Part shown: positions 26,834 to 35,234 of the stretch, one piece after another
Position numbering within the stretch: the stretch's first letter is position 1
Layout: each line of letters starts with the position of its first letter
Assembly (NCBI GenBank): GCA_024279945.1
Contig: JAJRRA010000031.1
Location: 1-44,122, forward strand
From: Gammaproteobacteria bacterium
Lineage (GTDB): Bacteria > Pseudomonadota > Gammaproteobacteria > Xanthomonadales > SZUA-36
Reading direction: 5' to 3'
DNA length: 44,122 nucleotides
Position numbers and translations under genes: made by a program
Notes under the pieces: model-generated
What the model saw: only the letters and a program-made list of their open reading frames with translations
Told to the model about the DNA's origin: nothing
Database searches by the model: none

Positions 26834-27029
26834 TTGACTATCTCCTCATTAAGATAAATTTGTTGCTCGCCAGTTTGTCGTGCCGCTACCGAGAATCATA
26901 AGCAAGCGTTCTTGGTGGCGTGTTTTGCTTGCTGTATCGGCCATCAAGACCGCGTGGTCCTGGAGCCAATTTTCTGCTGCTTCATCACTCTTCATTTAAC
27001 TGACAGTTCATATAGAAAGATGGTTATAA

Positions 27030-27081
27030 TATTAATTCGGTACAGAGGTATTATAATACTTCGTATCAGAAGTAATGTAAA
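27030..27081 (-). promoter_or_regulatory. Promoter A with embedded MarR-type operator
   Basis: Read on the minus strand: -35 TTTACA (27081-27076), a 17-base spacer starting TTACTTC, and -10 TATTAT (27058-27053) overlapping TATAAT. The dyad TACTTC-N6-GAAGTA (27057-27074) lies between and over the promoter boxes. A second motif (TGTACCGAATTAAT, about 27030-27043) follows near the expected start of transcription. The same layout with the same spacing occurs at promoters B and C. It reads toward the NicX-like gene through a leader of about 210 bases. Confidence 0.8.
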
Positions 27082-27102
27082 GAAATATACAGGCTGAAGT
27101 TC

Positions 27103-27131
27103 TTGACGATTGAGAGCAAACTGCCTAATAA
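27103..27131 (+). promoter_or_regulatory. Sigma-70-type promoter of the alpha/beta hydrolase
   Basis: TTGACG (27103-27108), a 17-base spacer, and TAATAA (27126-27131) lie 94 bases before the hydrolase ATG, back-to-back with promoter A. No TTACTTC dyad overlaps it, but the operator of promoter A is only 29 bases away and could affect it. Confidence 0.55.
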
Positions 27132-27224
27132 ACTTCATTACTGGAGCGGGTGTATATTTACAAACTCTTTAGCGGACATTGAGTTGATCTGGGGATATCG
27201 CTTAAACCCCAAAAATTTTGTGCC

Positions 27225-28025
27225 ATGCATTGCAAACAGGATATAGAGGAACATTCAGTTGAGGTAAATGGGCATTCCCTGCGCTATCAATTGATTAATT
27301 ATGTTTCTGGCAAGCCGCTGCTTGTATTTCTTCATGAAGGACTGGGAAGCATTGGGCAATGGAAAGATTTTCCTGTGTTGTTATGCAAAAAAACTGCTTT
27401 ACCCGGCCTGATTTATGATCGTTTCGGGCACGGAAGGTCAGGGAAATGGGAGGAGTCCCGAAAGGTTTCCTACATGCATAACTATTCGTTGATTGAGTTT
27501 CCTGGTTTGTTGGAAGCACTAAACATAAGCAACCCCTTAATACTGATCGGACACAGTGATGGAGGTTCCATCGCGTTGATCTATGCAGCCTATTATCCTG
27601 AGAAAGTGCAGGCCATAATAACTGAGGCGGCTCATGTATTTGTGGAAAAGCGTACGGTAACTAAAATTGCTGAGATGATGGGCCGGTATCGCAAATGTGA
27701 CGACTTGAGAAGCTCACTTTCCAGGTATCATTTTGAGAATACGGCTTCGATGTTTTACGGTTGGGGAAACGTGTGGTTACTGGATGAGTTTTTACATTGG
27801 AATATTGAAGCTGTCTTGCCGAAGGTAAAAGCACCTGTTCTGGCTCTCCAGGGCGGAGATGACGAGTACGGCAGCAAAGCACAGATTGATTCCATTATGC
27901 AAAACACGACGGGTAAAAGTGAATATTTTATGATTCCCGGTTGCAAACATGATCCCCACCATCAAGCCAGGTCGGTCACATTACAAAAGATGGCTGCGTA
28001 CCTTCATGATATTGTGAAGGACTAG
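27225..28025 (+). CDS. Alpha/beta-hydrolase
   Basis: A 266-residue alpha/beta-hydrolase fold protein. The nucleophile elbow is GHSDGG, the oxyanion segment is FLHEGLGSIGQW, the acid is in LQGGDDEYG, and the catalytic His is probably in GCKHDPHH. It has no signal peptide. It is transcribed away from operon A between operons A and B, and may act as an esterase, a C-C bond hydrolase (MhpC type) or a thioesterase in the same pathway. The ATG at 27225 has no obvious ribosome-binding site, but no better in-frame start was found. Confidence 0.85.
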   Translation: MHCKQDIEEHSVEVNGHSLRYQLINYVSGKPLLVFLHEGLGSIGQWKDFPVLLCKKTALPGLIYDRFGHGRSGKWEESRKVSYMHNYSLIEFPGLLEALNISNPLILIGHSDGGSIALIYAAYYPEKVQAIITEAAHVFVEKRTVTKIAEMMGRYRKCDDLRSSLSRYHFENTASMFYGWGNVWLLDEFLHWNIEAVLPKVKAPVLALQGGDDEYGSKAQIDSIMQNTTGKSEYFMIPGCKHDPHHQARSVTLQKMAAYLHDIVKD

Positions 28026-28106
28026 ATGTTATGAAGAGCTATGCAGGGTAAGACACGTTAACAACGACTGGACAACATAGATACCCCCACGCCGAAAACC
28101 ATTGGT

Positions 28107-28610
28107 CTATCCTGGAGTTTGCATCCCATTGCATTCACGTTCGAGCCACTCGGGCAGCAGATCGTCGGGGAGATTCGTATGCCCGGCACACTTTCCCATG
28201 GTACGTCGTATTGCCGAAAACTTTTCCTGGTCCTGTTCGATAAGGATGGATTCTCTGGCTTGTTGCACTCCCCGAGCAACGAGGGCGAACTTACAAGCCT
28301 GTATCACAAGATCAACCAGGTAGGGGCAACCGCAGAGCCCCCCGACAGCCTCGCGAACCTGGCGGTGCAGACCAGCTCCGATCTGAACACCCGCCAGAGT
28401 ATCAATACGGAGCAGGCTATTCGGGCAATGATCTGCGTAGGGCACCCTGATCATTCGGGCCTTCGCCCCATGAATAGTCAGATCGTCCACACTGACCCGT
28501 AATGTAACCTCAATCTCATGGAATGGATCAGTCAGTCGCGCTACCGCATCGAAAATACCGTTGCCTTTGTCTGCTACCTCGGTATCGATACTTCTTTTGA
28601 TGGTATCCAA
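28107..28610 (-). CDS. DUF2889 protein
   Basis: 167 residues. The pattern FHEIEVTLRVSVDDLTIHGAKA, then VPYADHCPNS and LAGVQIGAGLHRQVREAVGGLCGCPYLVDLV, matches DUF2889, whose members show a basic G-W-x-x-x-V followed by G-G-x-x-G-C-x-H/Y-L. The start is TTG at 28610 with AAAGAAG upstream. It is the last gene of the operon from promoter B, 33 bases after the flavoprotein gene. DUF2889 proteins have no known biochemical role but recur in CoA-dependent catabolic clusters of Proteobacteria (from memory, unverified). It is convergent with the hydrolase gene. Confidence 0.72.
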   Translation of the reverse strand: MDTIKRSIDTEVADKGNGIFDAVARLTDPFHEIEVTLRVSVDDLTIHGAKARMIRVPYADHCPNSLLRIDTLAGVQIGAGLHRQVREAVGGLCGCPYLVDLVIQACKFALVARGVQQARESILIEQDQEKFSAIRRTMGKCAGHTNLPDDLLPEWLERECNGMQTPG

Positions 28611-28642
28611 CTTCTTTATCCACTAAGTGAGTTTAATGTCCG

Positions 28643-30661
28643 TCAAATCATTCTGGCATAGTATCCGGCGCTGTGTATGGCCTCCTTGCATGTTTTTGGC
28701 TCGATACAATCTCCCAGTTCATAGAGCGCGCAGGGTTTACCATTCACGCTTAGGTTCAAGCCGGCATAGTGACCCCATTCACCACTTTCCATCATGTTGT
28801 CGTTAGTCCCGAATTGTTGTCGAATCTGTTTCGATAGTGATCGGTTTGCTACTCTTTCCGGAGCAATAATTACCGTGTCGGCCTCAACCATCTCTGATTC
28901 ACCCTTTTCATTAGTAATTCGAACACCACCCTCTTCAATGGCTTCGATCTTGATTCCCGGGCGAGCCTTGATCCCCAATTTTGCAATATGTTCGTACATG
29001 GCGATCATGCGTGTCACGGTCAGCGTAATATAGGGTGCAAAGCTGATCTGGGGTGCCTCTTCCAGTATGGTTACGTCTTGGCTCTTGGCAAGAGAGACGG
29101 CCAGCTCAGTTCCATGGTTGCTGCCGATGACCACAACCGGATCTCCAGCAGCCTGTCGTTTGGCCTTTTTGTCCTGCAACAAATAGTCGTCAATCAAGGT
29201 GATGACGTTGGGTTGTTCCGTGCGATCGCTTCCGGCGATCGTTGGTCGGGGTTCTTTAGCGCCAACAGCGATAAAAAGCACATCTGGTGATTCCTGTTCT
29301 ATCAGTTCGGGCGTCAGTGCCGTTTCCATGTGGATCTCAACGCCGAGTTGCTGTAACTGGCGTTGCTGCCACCTGGAGATGTATCTCAGCTCACGCATAT
29401 AAAGGTGGGGCATGCTGGCTGCCGCGAGCAGCAGTCCGCCTAATGTATTGGTTTTTTCATACAGGACCACCTGGTGTCCCCTTTTTGCCGCAACCCGTGC
29501 AGCTTCCATTCCACCCACACCGCCACCGGCAACCAGTACTTTCTTCAAGACCGGCGCCGGGCGCGTGATTTTGAATTGCTGTTCTCGTTGAAACGATGGA
29601 TTAATGCTGCACTCGGCCATGCGACCGGAAAAACCATCTCCTACACAATGATCGCAACAGATACACATACGGATGTCTTCGTATCGACCTTCCATCATCT
29701 TGCGCGGGAAATGTGGATCGGCAAACATGGGACGCGTATAGGACACCATGTCGACTTTGCCTATTTCAACAATTTTTTCAGCCAGTGGCTGGTGCATGAG
29801 TTTGCCGACGACCATGACCGGAACCCTGGCTACTTTCTTGATTTTCTCTGCGTAAGGAACGTAGTAACCCTCAGGCATGTACAGGGGCAGGGTGGCAAAT
29901 ACTGAAGACTCAAACATACCCGGGTACACATCGATGCAATCTATACCGGCATCTTCCAACACCGGTACGATCTCTACCCAGTCATCTACGGTTAAGCCTC
30001 CTTCCGTTCCTTCATCGACCGCGCCCCGGTAGATCAGGGCGACCTTGTCGCCTACCGCTGCACGAGTCGCCTGAATCATCTCCACAACAAACCGGGTACG
30101 TTCACCATATTTGTCGGTCCGGTCATTTGTCAGTGGAGAAAGAAATTGTGCGGGTAAATGCCCCAGGGACCCATGAAAACATATTGCGTCAAAACCAACT
30201 GAAGCGGCCAGCCCCGCTGATTTTGCATAGAGCTGTATCATTTCCTCGCACTCAGATGTGGTGAGTACGTGTGGCTTGTCCTGCCAGATCAGTTTATCTG
30301 ACGGTGCTACCGGGTCCGCGTCGATAAAATTTTTCTGCGCATTACGCCCGGTATGAATTAGCTGGAGTCCTATTTTGGCACCGTGTAAGTGACAAACCTC
30401 AACGAGTTTACTCAATCCTGGAAGGTATTTAGGATGATCGGCTGCAAGAAAGCAGGGAAATGCCTTGCCATCATCCCTGATCGTGGCAGCCTCAACCTGT
30501 ATGAAGCCAAATCCACCGATGGCCCGTTCGCGATATGACTGGACGTGCCGCTCGGTGACTTCGCCGGTGTGCGAAGCATTATAGGTTACGCTGGGTGCAG
30601 CGGCGATCCGGTTTTTCAGCGTCATGGGGCCGATTTGAATGGGGGTAAATATTTTTTTCAT
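28643..30661 (-). CDS. Old-yellow-enzyme/FAD oxidoreductase (2,4-dienoyl-CoA reductase / TMADH family)
   Basis: 672 residues from the ATG at 30661 (GGAG six bases upstream; the 30709 reading lacks a site). The N-terminal FMN-binding TIM barrel reads FTPIQIGPMTLKNRIAAAP. A [4Fe-4S] motif has cysteines in CICCDHC and AEC (C-x2-C-x2-C-x11-C, trimethylamine-dehydrogenase-like). The C-terminal half binds FAD/NAD(P)H: KKVLVAGGGVGGMEAARVA and VVVIGSNHGTELAVSL. Family members reduce 2,4-dienoyl-CoA or other conjugated acyl-CoA and enone double bonds. It sits between the amidohydrolase and DUF2889 genes, suggesting reduction of an unsaturated ring or chain intermediate. Confidence 0.9.
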   Translation of the reverse strand: MKKIFTPIQIGPMTLKNRIAAAPSVTYNASHTGEVTERHVQSYRERAIGGFGFIQVEAATIRDDGKAFPCFLAADHPKYLPGLSKLVEVCHLHGAKIGLQLIHTGRNAQKNFIDADPVAPSDKLIWQDKPHVLTTSECEEMIQLYAKSAGLAASVGFDAICFHGSLGHLPAQFLSPLTNDRTDKYGERTRFVVEMIQATRAAVGDKVALIYRGAVDEGTEGGLTVDDWVEIVPVLEDAGIDCIDVYPGMFESSVFATLPLYMPEGYYVPYAEKIKKVARVPVMVVGKLMHQPLAEKIVEIGKVDMVSYTRPMFADPHFPRKMMEGRYEDIRMCICCDHCVGDGFSGRMAECSINPSFQREQQFKITRPAPVLKKVLVAGGGVGGMEAARVAAKRGHQVVLYEKTNTLGGLLLAAASMPHLYMRELRYISRWQQRQLQQLGVEIHMETALTPELIEQESPDVLFIAVGAKEPRPTIAGSDRTEQPNVITLIDDYLLQDKKAKRQAAGDPVVVIGSNHGTELAVSLAKSQDVTILEEAPQISFAPYITLTVTRMIAMYEHIAKLGIKARPGIKIEAIEEGGVRITNEKGESEMVEADTVIIAPERVANRSLSKQIRQQFGTNDNMMESGEWGHYAGLNLSVNGKPCALYELGDCIEPKTCKEAIHSAGYYARMI

Positions 30662-30740
30662 TGTCTGCTCCAGTATGCTTGATAGGAAGACAGTTGATGT
30701 GCTTACCAATACCTGTGTGTTTTTCTCACATGCTTGTCGA

Positions 30741-31595
30741 TCAGACCTTGATATCCAGGTTCAGGATGCGGATTGCATTCTTGTAAAATACTTTCTCTAC
30801 AACTTCCGGTTTATAGCGTTCTTCAAATTCATTCAACCAGCGTTCGGGCGAAAGCGCGGGGTAGTCTGAACCGAACATACACTTGTCCTGTAGCCGACCG
30901 TTTACTTCGCGTGCCAGCGCCTCCGGGAAATATTTAGGCATCCAGCCTGATAACTCGTTGAATACATTTCCCTTGTGTAGCAGCACCGCCAGCATTTCAT
31001 CCTGAAACGGCCAACTAGGATGGCATGCGATGATGGTTAAATCAGGAAAATCTGTAGCAAGGTCGTCGATGTATGGAATCGGTCTGCTGTAGTCAAGTCG
31101 TATCCCGGCGCCTCCGGGCATACCTGCCCCTAAACCGGTGGTACCGGTGTGCAGTTGTATCGGGACGCCTAAACCGCTAATAGTTTCCCAAAGGGGGTAG
31201 AAACGACGGTCGTTAGGATAAAATCCCTGCATATTAGGGGCAAATTTAATACCCATCAGACCGAGTTCATTAATGCAGCGCTCGGCCTCAGCGATGGCCA
31301 TTTTGCCCTTCCATGGGTCCACCGATCCGAAGGCGCCAATAAAAGTATCCGGAAACTGCTTAACGACTGAGGCTACATAGTCATTCGTGCATGCGGGCGC
31401 CCCGGTTGCGGTCTCTGCATCTACGGCAACCAGGATAGATTTGATATCCAGCGCTTGGAAATCACCCGCCATTTCCTCTTCTGTGCGTACCGGCGTGGTT
31501 ACTCGATAATATTTTAGCATCGCCTCCCGAAAGGGAAGGAGCGTCTCCTCCATTGTTTGTGTGCTCGGATGGGCATGGACATCAATTGCACGCAT
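30741..31595 (-). CDS. Amidohydrolase (ACMSD / LigW-like Amidohydro_2 family)
   Basis: 284 residues from the ATG at 31595, which has GAGGG upstream and lies 2 bases past the CoA-ligase stop; a TTG at 31601 is the other choice. The metal motif is DVHAHP (H7, H9), followed by GIKFAPN, IQLHTGT, ACHPSW and the Asp in MFGSDYP. This set is that of ACMSD-type metal-dependent decarboxylases and hydrolases, which include gamma-resorcylate decarboxylase and 5-carboxyvanillate decarboxylase. In a CoA-ligase/dioxygenase-like cluster it is a candidate decarboxylase or hydrolase of a ring-cleavage product. The substrate is unknown. Confidence 0.85.
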   Translation of the reverse strand: MRAIDVHAHPSTQTMEETLLPFREAMLKYYRVTTPVRTEEEMAGDFQALDIKSILVAVDAETATGAPACTNDYVASVVKQFPDTFIGAFGSVDPWKGKMAIAEAERCINELGLMGIKFAPNMQGFYPNDRRFYPLWETISGLGVPIQLHTGTTGLGAGMPGGAGIRLDYSRPIPYIDDLATDFPDLTIIACHPSWPFQDEMLAVLLHKGNVFNELSGWMPKYFPEALAREVNGRLQDKCMFGSDYPALSPERWLNEFEERYKPEVVEKVFYKNAIRILNLDIKV

Positions 31596-31597
31596 TT

Positions 31598-32983
31598 TCA
31601 ACCCTCTTTTGAAACAGTTGATTCATAAGTTTTCTCAATCCGCTTACCCTTAAGCGTTGAGCGTTCAAGTGAATCAGGCGCAACCATTTCAAGGACAGCG
31701 GTAAAACGTAAGCGGTTTTTTAACCTGGAAATAAGTTCTGTCCGAAGATTCTCTATTTCACTCTCGCTGAGGCCAGCCCCATACTCAACCTTAATTTTCA
31801 GCGGTGGTTTGACTGCCGGTGGTGGCGCGTCTACGACAATACGCATTTCGCCGGTCGTACGCGGCGCAAACGAATTTATGATATTTCTTACTGCCGCCGG
31901 GTAGACTTTGATGCCCTTGACGTTCAACAGGTCATCCACACGACCGAGGATTTTGAAGCGCCACCCCGGAGCACCGCAACTGCAAGGCTCCGTAAATAGC
32001 TGCAGCGTATCACCAAAAGAATACCGGAATGGCGGCCCTGCCTGATGGTCAAAGGCCGTGATCACACCCTCGCCAACGGCGCCGTTTTCTAAAGGAACAG
32101 GCTCCTTGCTGTTGGGATCGACCAAATCAGTCCAGATGCAGTGTTCCGGTGAAACCACATGCATCCCCTGATACTCTTCGCTGTCGCAGGAAACATTTCC
32201 TAGCCCCCATGCGCCCTGAGCTGAATCAAAAAGCTTGGCGCCACCAAATCCCTCGGTAATGCGTTGGCGAACCTCCGGCAGGCCGGCCCCCGGGGCGCCG
32301 GCAACCAAGAGTGTTTTTATACCCAGTTCGCTTGCTGGGTAGCCAAGAATTTCAGGGCATTTCTCAATAATGTATTCCGCCAGTGAGGGCGTGCCCACCA
32401 GAGCCGTAGGTTTGGTCAGCCGGGCAAACATCAGCATGCGTTCGATTCCACCTTCTGCCCCAGCTGCGATTGGGCGGGCGCCCATAGCGGCCAACGCACG
32501 CACCACGGGTATACCGGCCGACCACATGCTTAAACCAAAACCATGCAAAACAGTATCGCCTGGCCGGATACCTGCTCGCCAAAAAGTACGAGCCCAGCAC
32601 TCGTCATTGATTTTCAGGTCACTCTCGGTAAAAGTGTAGAAACTGGGTTCGCCGGATGTGCCCGAGGTGCAGTAGATATGGGTTACGTCTTTTAGCGGTG
32701 CGCATAAATAGGTCCCATATGAATGGCCATAACGCTCCATTGATTTGAGCTGGGCTTCACGGTCCATTTCTTTGTTGCGCATGATGGGCAGTGTTCGAAA
32801 GTCCTCAAAACTGTGGATGTCCTGCGGATGGACTCCGATACGCTTGAACTGAGGACGATAAAAATCAGGAGACTCGTCATAAATATACTGCATCTGCATT
32901 TGCAGCTTGTGCCACTGAGTTTCCTGAATTTCCTCCATTGATCTGGTTTCCATTTCGTCATTCCAGAACAGTTGTTCAGACAT
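31598..32983 (-). CDS. PaaK-like phenylacetate-CoA ligase family protein
   Basis: 461 residues, close to the usual PaaK length. The P-loop-like motif is IYCTSGTSGEPSFYTF. Other features are DTVLHGFGLSMWSAGIP, GALGEGVI-type segment NGAVGEGVITAFDHQ, EPCSCGAPGWRFKILGRVDDLLNVKGIKVYP and the C-terminal Lys region TLKGKRIEK. It activates an aryl or arylacetic-type acid to its CoA thioester. The operon from promoter A has a different CoA ligase, so the regulon encodes two activation steps. It ends 2 bases before the amidohydrolase and follows the large NicX-like gene by 79 bases. Confidence 0.9.
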   Translation of the reverse strand: MSEQLFWNDEMETRSMEEIQETQWHKLQMQMQYIYDESPDFYRPQFKRIGVHPQDIHSFEDFRTLPIMRNKEMDREAQLKSMERYGHSYGTYLCAPLKDVTHIYCTSGTSGEPSFYTFTESDLKINDECWARTFWRAGIRPGDTVLHGFGLSMWSAGIPVVRALAAMGARPIAAGAEGGIERMLMFARLTKPTALVGTPSLAEYIIEKCPEILGYPASELGIKTLLVAGAPGAGLPEVRQRITEGFGGAKLFDSAQGAWGLGNVSCDSEEYQGMHVVSPEHCIWTDLVDPNSKEPVPLENGAVGEGVITAFDHQAGPPFRYSFGDTLQLFTEPCSCGAPGWRFKILGRVDDLLNVKGIKVYPAAVRNIINSFAPRTTGEMRIVVDAPPPAVKPPLKIKVEYGAGLSESEIENLRTELISRLKNRLRFTAVLEMVAPDSLERSTLKGKRIEKTYESTVSKEG

Positions 32984-33062
32984 GTTGGGTTCCCCTTAAG
33001 TCAAATGTTTTGTTGGAGATGAGTTTGGTTAATCCAGGCACCATAGATCTTGTTGATTCTCC

Positions 33063-34589
33063 CTATTTATGTCCGCAACCACAGGACGAACCAGGCATCC
33101 AAAAATCAGCATGTTCATGGCAGAATTTTGGATCACCACCCACCATCGGCATAAAGAGATGATGCCAGTTCCGGCAGATGTTGAGTTCAGATTTAACCCA
33201 GTGCAGGGGGTCATTGGCATAGTGTTCCCAGTAGTCTCCAGGGACGTTGATACCTGGTACTGCAGGTATCCAACTTTCTTGTAACCATAAATCTCCGTGG
33301 GGATATTTTGCTGCAATTTTTTTGATTTTCGGATCATCAAGTGCACACAATCTGCCGTCTTCAATGATCATTTCGTTATCACCTTCCATTTCGGTTGTAA
33401 CGGTTGGGAAATACAGGTGAAGGTGCCAGTGTCCTACTGTTAGTCCCTGACGTGCAGCCACGCGCTCATCCATTGAAGAAACGATAGTACCGAAGCCCAT
33501 GTGGATTACACCAGAACGAACTCGCTCATAAAGACAGTTGACGAAACCCGATGGAAAATCTTTTCGCGGTCGATGGATGTGAGGGTTGGTTCCAATGGAT
33601 GCTTCCCACCAATACATAAGGCCCTTGCCTGGAAATCCGGGGTACTGGATATTCTGATTTGATACCATCAACTGGCGAAGTTTTTCACCAAACTCCCCAC
33701 CCTCATTGATTTCAATGATACGGCTGTTCTCAACAAGCAGTTGAGTCCATTCCACTGGCGCGATGTGGTTGGTTGTTCCCGCTATAACACCATTGCCATC
33801 TTCCTTTCCAGGTAGAAAAAGCCATGGTCTTCCGGTGATATGTCCAGGGAGGTATGTGCGGCCGAACTTTTCATTTCCGGCCCAGGTTTGAGCGACCAGG
33901 TTTGCATTGTAATATTCTCTTCTTGAATCATAATATTCGGCGTGGTTTGTGTACTCAATATCGGTCCCCTCTGGGTCAACTATCCGCATGCGCCTGGCAT
34001 GTCTGACCCGTTGCCATGTCCATTTGTCAATTGCATCAAGCAGTTCGAACGGCATCGTATGCGCTGGTGACGCCAATATTTCCGGTGTAATGAATGGCAT
34101 TCGCTGGATTTTGACATTTGCATCCACAAGTACTGGTCCACCATACCCCCATAATAGCTTGTCGTAGTCCCCTTCCCGGGACATCTGATCCCACTCATCC
34201 ATCCACCTTGCCAACTCCATCGTACGCTCAAGATAATAATCAACTTCATCGGCCCCGACCCACTCCTTAATCGGCCCCTTGTCAGCCACCCGGATTTCGT
34301 ACTTGCAGCCAAATTTTTCCAGAATCTTCTGGCAGGCTTCAATGACCATGGGATCAGTCCAATTATCTACACGAAGCAATACCTTTTCATTTTTGTGTAG
34401 ATCCCAGCATGCATGAAGACCGTGGTTGTATGGTCGTTTTGCAACCTCCTCCAGATAAGGAAGCAGTTGATCGCTGTTACTTATTTCGAAGTAAGGTGGG
34501 CATCTGGGTGGACGTTTTTCCATTAACGGGGGTGCAGTATAATTTGGCTTGTTATGTGTCCAATTTTTCGTGTAAGTCTCAGCAGTCAA
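33063..34589 (-). CDS. Large NicX / M29-fold protein with altered metal site and Cys/His-rich tail, 508 aa
   Basis: 508 residues, about 150 longer than the NicX-like protein in operon A. Shared landmarks are EASIGTNP (compare EWMIGLNP), GVIHMGFGT (compare GALHTAIGN), HWHLHLYF at 387-394 (compare ANVHLDNF), and the ending IIEDGRLCALDDPKIKKIAAKY. Relative to NicX the first His is Tyr and the Asp is His391, so the metal ligands differ. The last 80 residues add a tail with CRNWHH, FCHEHADFW and SSCGCGHK that could bind a further metal. The start is TTG at 34589 with GGAGG six bases upstream. It lies directly behind the ferredoxin. Probably an unusual oxygenase or hydrolase; the function is unknown. 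Confidence 0.7.
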   Translation of the reverse strand: MTAETYTKNWTHNKPNYTAPPLMEKRPPRCPPYFEISNSDQLLPYLEEVAKRPYNHGLHACWDLHKNEKVLLRVDNWTDPMVIEACQKILEKFGCKYEIRVADKGPIKEWVGADEVDYYLERTMELARWMDEWDQMSREGDYDKLLWGYGGPVLVDANVKIQRMPFITPEILASPAHTMPFELLDAIDKWTWQRVRHARRMRIVDPEGTDIEYTNHAEYYDSRREYYNANLVAQTWAGNEKFGRTYLPGHITGRPWLFLPGKEDGNGVIAGTTNHIAPVEWTQLLVENSRIIEINEGGEFGEKLRQLMVSNQNIQYPGFPGKGLMYWWEASIGTNPHIHRPRKDFPSGFVNCLYERVRSGVIHMGFGTIVSSMDERVAARQGLTVGHWHLHLYFPTVTTEMEGDNEMIIEDGRLCALDDPKIKKIAAKYPHGDLWLQESWIPAVPGINVPGDYWEHYANDPLHWVKSELNICRNWHHLFMPMVGGDPKFCHEHADFWMPGSSCGCGHK

Positions 34590-34664
34590 TTTACCCCTCC
34601 CGTGTGATATCCAATAGCCAATAGCCAGAGCCTTTCCGGATTCATGAAATAGTGTTATTGGGCT

Positions 34665-34970
34665 TTAAAAACCCCATGCGTCCCTTTTTTCCTCTGCACC
34701 CGGTAAAGGATCCCATTTTTCATTACAGACCGGTAGTTTCGGTGCTCGCTCAGCATTAATTGCAATCCATATTTCAAGCTCTTCCGGAATATCATCATCT
34801 TCAAAGATTGCCTCTACGGGGCATTCCGAAATACAGACACTACAATCAATACATTCATCGGGATCGATGTACAGCATGCGGTCATCGTAGTGAAAACAGT
34901 CAACGGGGCAAACCGTAACGCAGTCAGTAAAACGGCAACCATCACAATTTTCAGTCACAACCGTCGTCAT
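34665..34970 (-). CDS. FdI-type 7Fe ferredoxin ([3Fe-4S][4Fe-4S])
   Basis: A 101-residue ferredoxin. Cysteine motifs are CDGCRFTDCVTVCPVDCF and CIDCSVCISECPVEAI, separated by DDRMLYIDPDE, exactly the layout of Azotobacter FdI/FdxA ferredoxins that carry one [3Fe-4S] and one [4Fe-4S] cluster. The C-terminal extension of about 45 residues is normal for the type. It is the first gene behind promoter B and probably passes electrons to, or from, an enzyme of the same operon such as the large NicX-like protein or the Fe-S flavoprotein. Confidence 0.93.
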   Translation of the reverse strand: MTTVVTENCDGCRFTDCVTVCPVDCFHYDDRMLYIDPDECIDCSVCISECPVEAIFEDDDIPEELEIWIAINAERAPKLPVCNEKWDPLPGAEEKRDAWGF

Positions 34971-35070
34971 AATTCCTCCAATTCCAATGCCAGTTTTTGG
35001 TGGTTTCGCATATTACTCACAGTGACAAATCCCACCTTCAAATTGGTTTCCAAATCAGATGACAAGATAC

Positions 35071-35116
35071 TTTGGTACCAAAACATTATATTACTTCGCT
35101 ACAGAAGTAATGTAAA
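35071..35116 (-). promoter_or_regulatory. Promoter B with embedded MarR-type operator
   Basis: Read on the minus strand: -35 TTTACA (35116-35111), a 17-base spacer, -10 TAATAT (35093-35088), with a TATAAT overlapping at 35090-35085. The perfect dyad TTACTTC-N6-GAAGTAA (35091-35110) fills the spacer. The perfect palindrome TTTGGTACCAAA (35071-35082) sits near the expected transcription start. The ferredoxin ATG is about 110 bases downstream. Confidence 0.85.
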
Positions 35117-35138
35117 GGGGTATATGGGTTATTGAGAT

Positions 35139-35229
35139 GGAGCCTGGCAGGTTATTTCAACGATTTGTTCTTGCAGTATTCCTACTGCAAATCACGTACG
35201 GGTTCATCCAGAACAAATCGGATGGCTCC
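35139..35229. repeat. Nested inverted repeat downstream of marR
   Basis: Three nested pairs: GGAGCC (35139-35144) with GGCTCC (35224-35229), CGATTTGTTC (35161-35170) with GAACAAATCG (35211-35220), and TTGCAGTA (35171-35178) with TACTGCAA (35183-35190) around a TTCC loop. It begins 6 bases past the marR stop and could act as its terminator or be a small mobile-element remnant. Confidence 0.7.
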
Positions 35230-35234
35230 TTAGC

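Noticed and set aside
28102-28502. Plus-strand frames opposite the DUF2889 gene
   Set aside because: The minus frame carries recognisable DUF2889 motifs. The plus frames have none and lack ribosome-binding sites.
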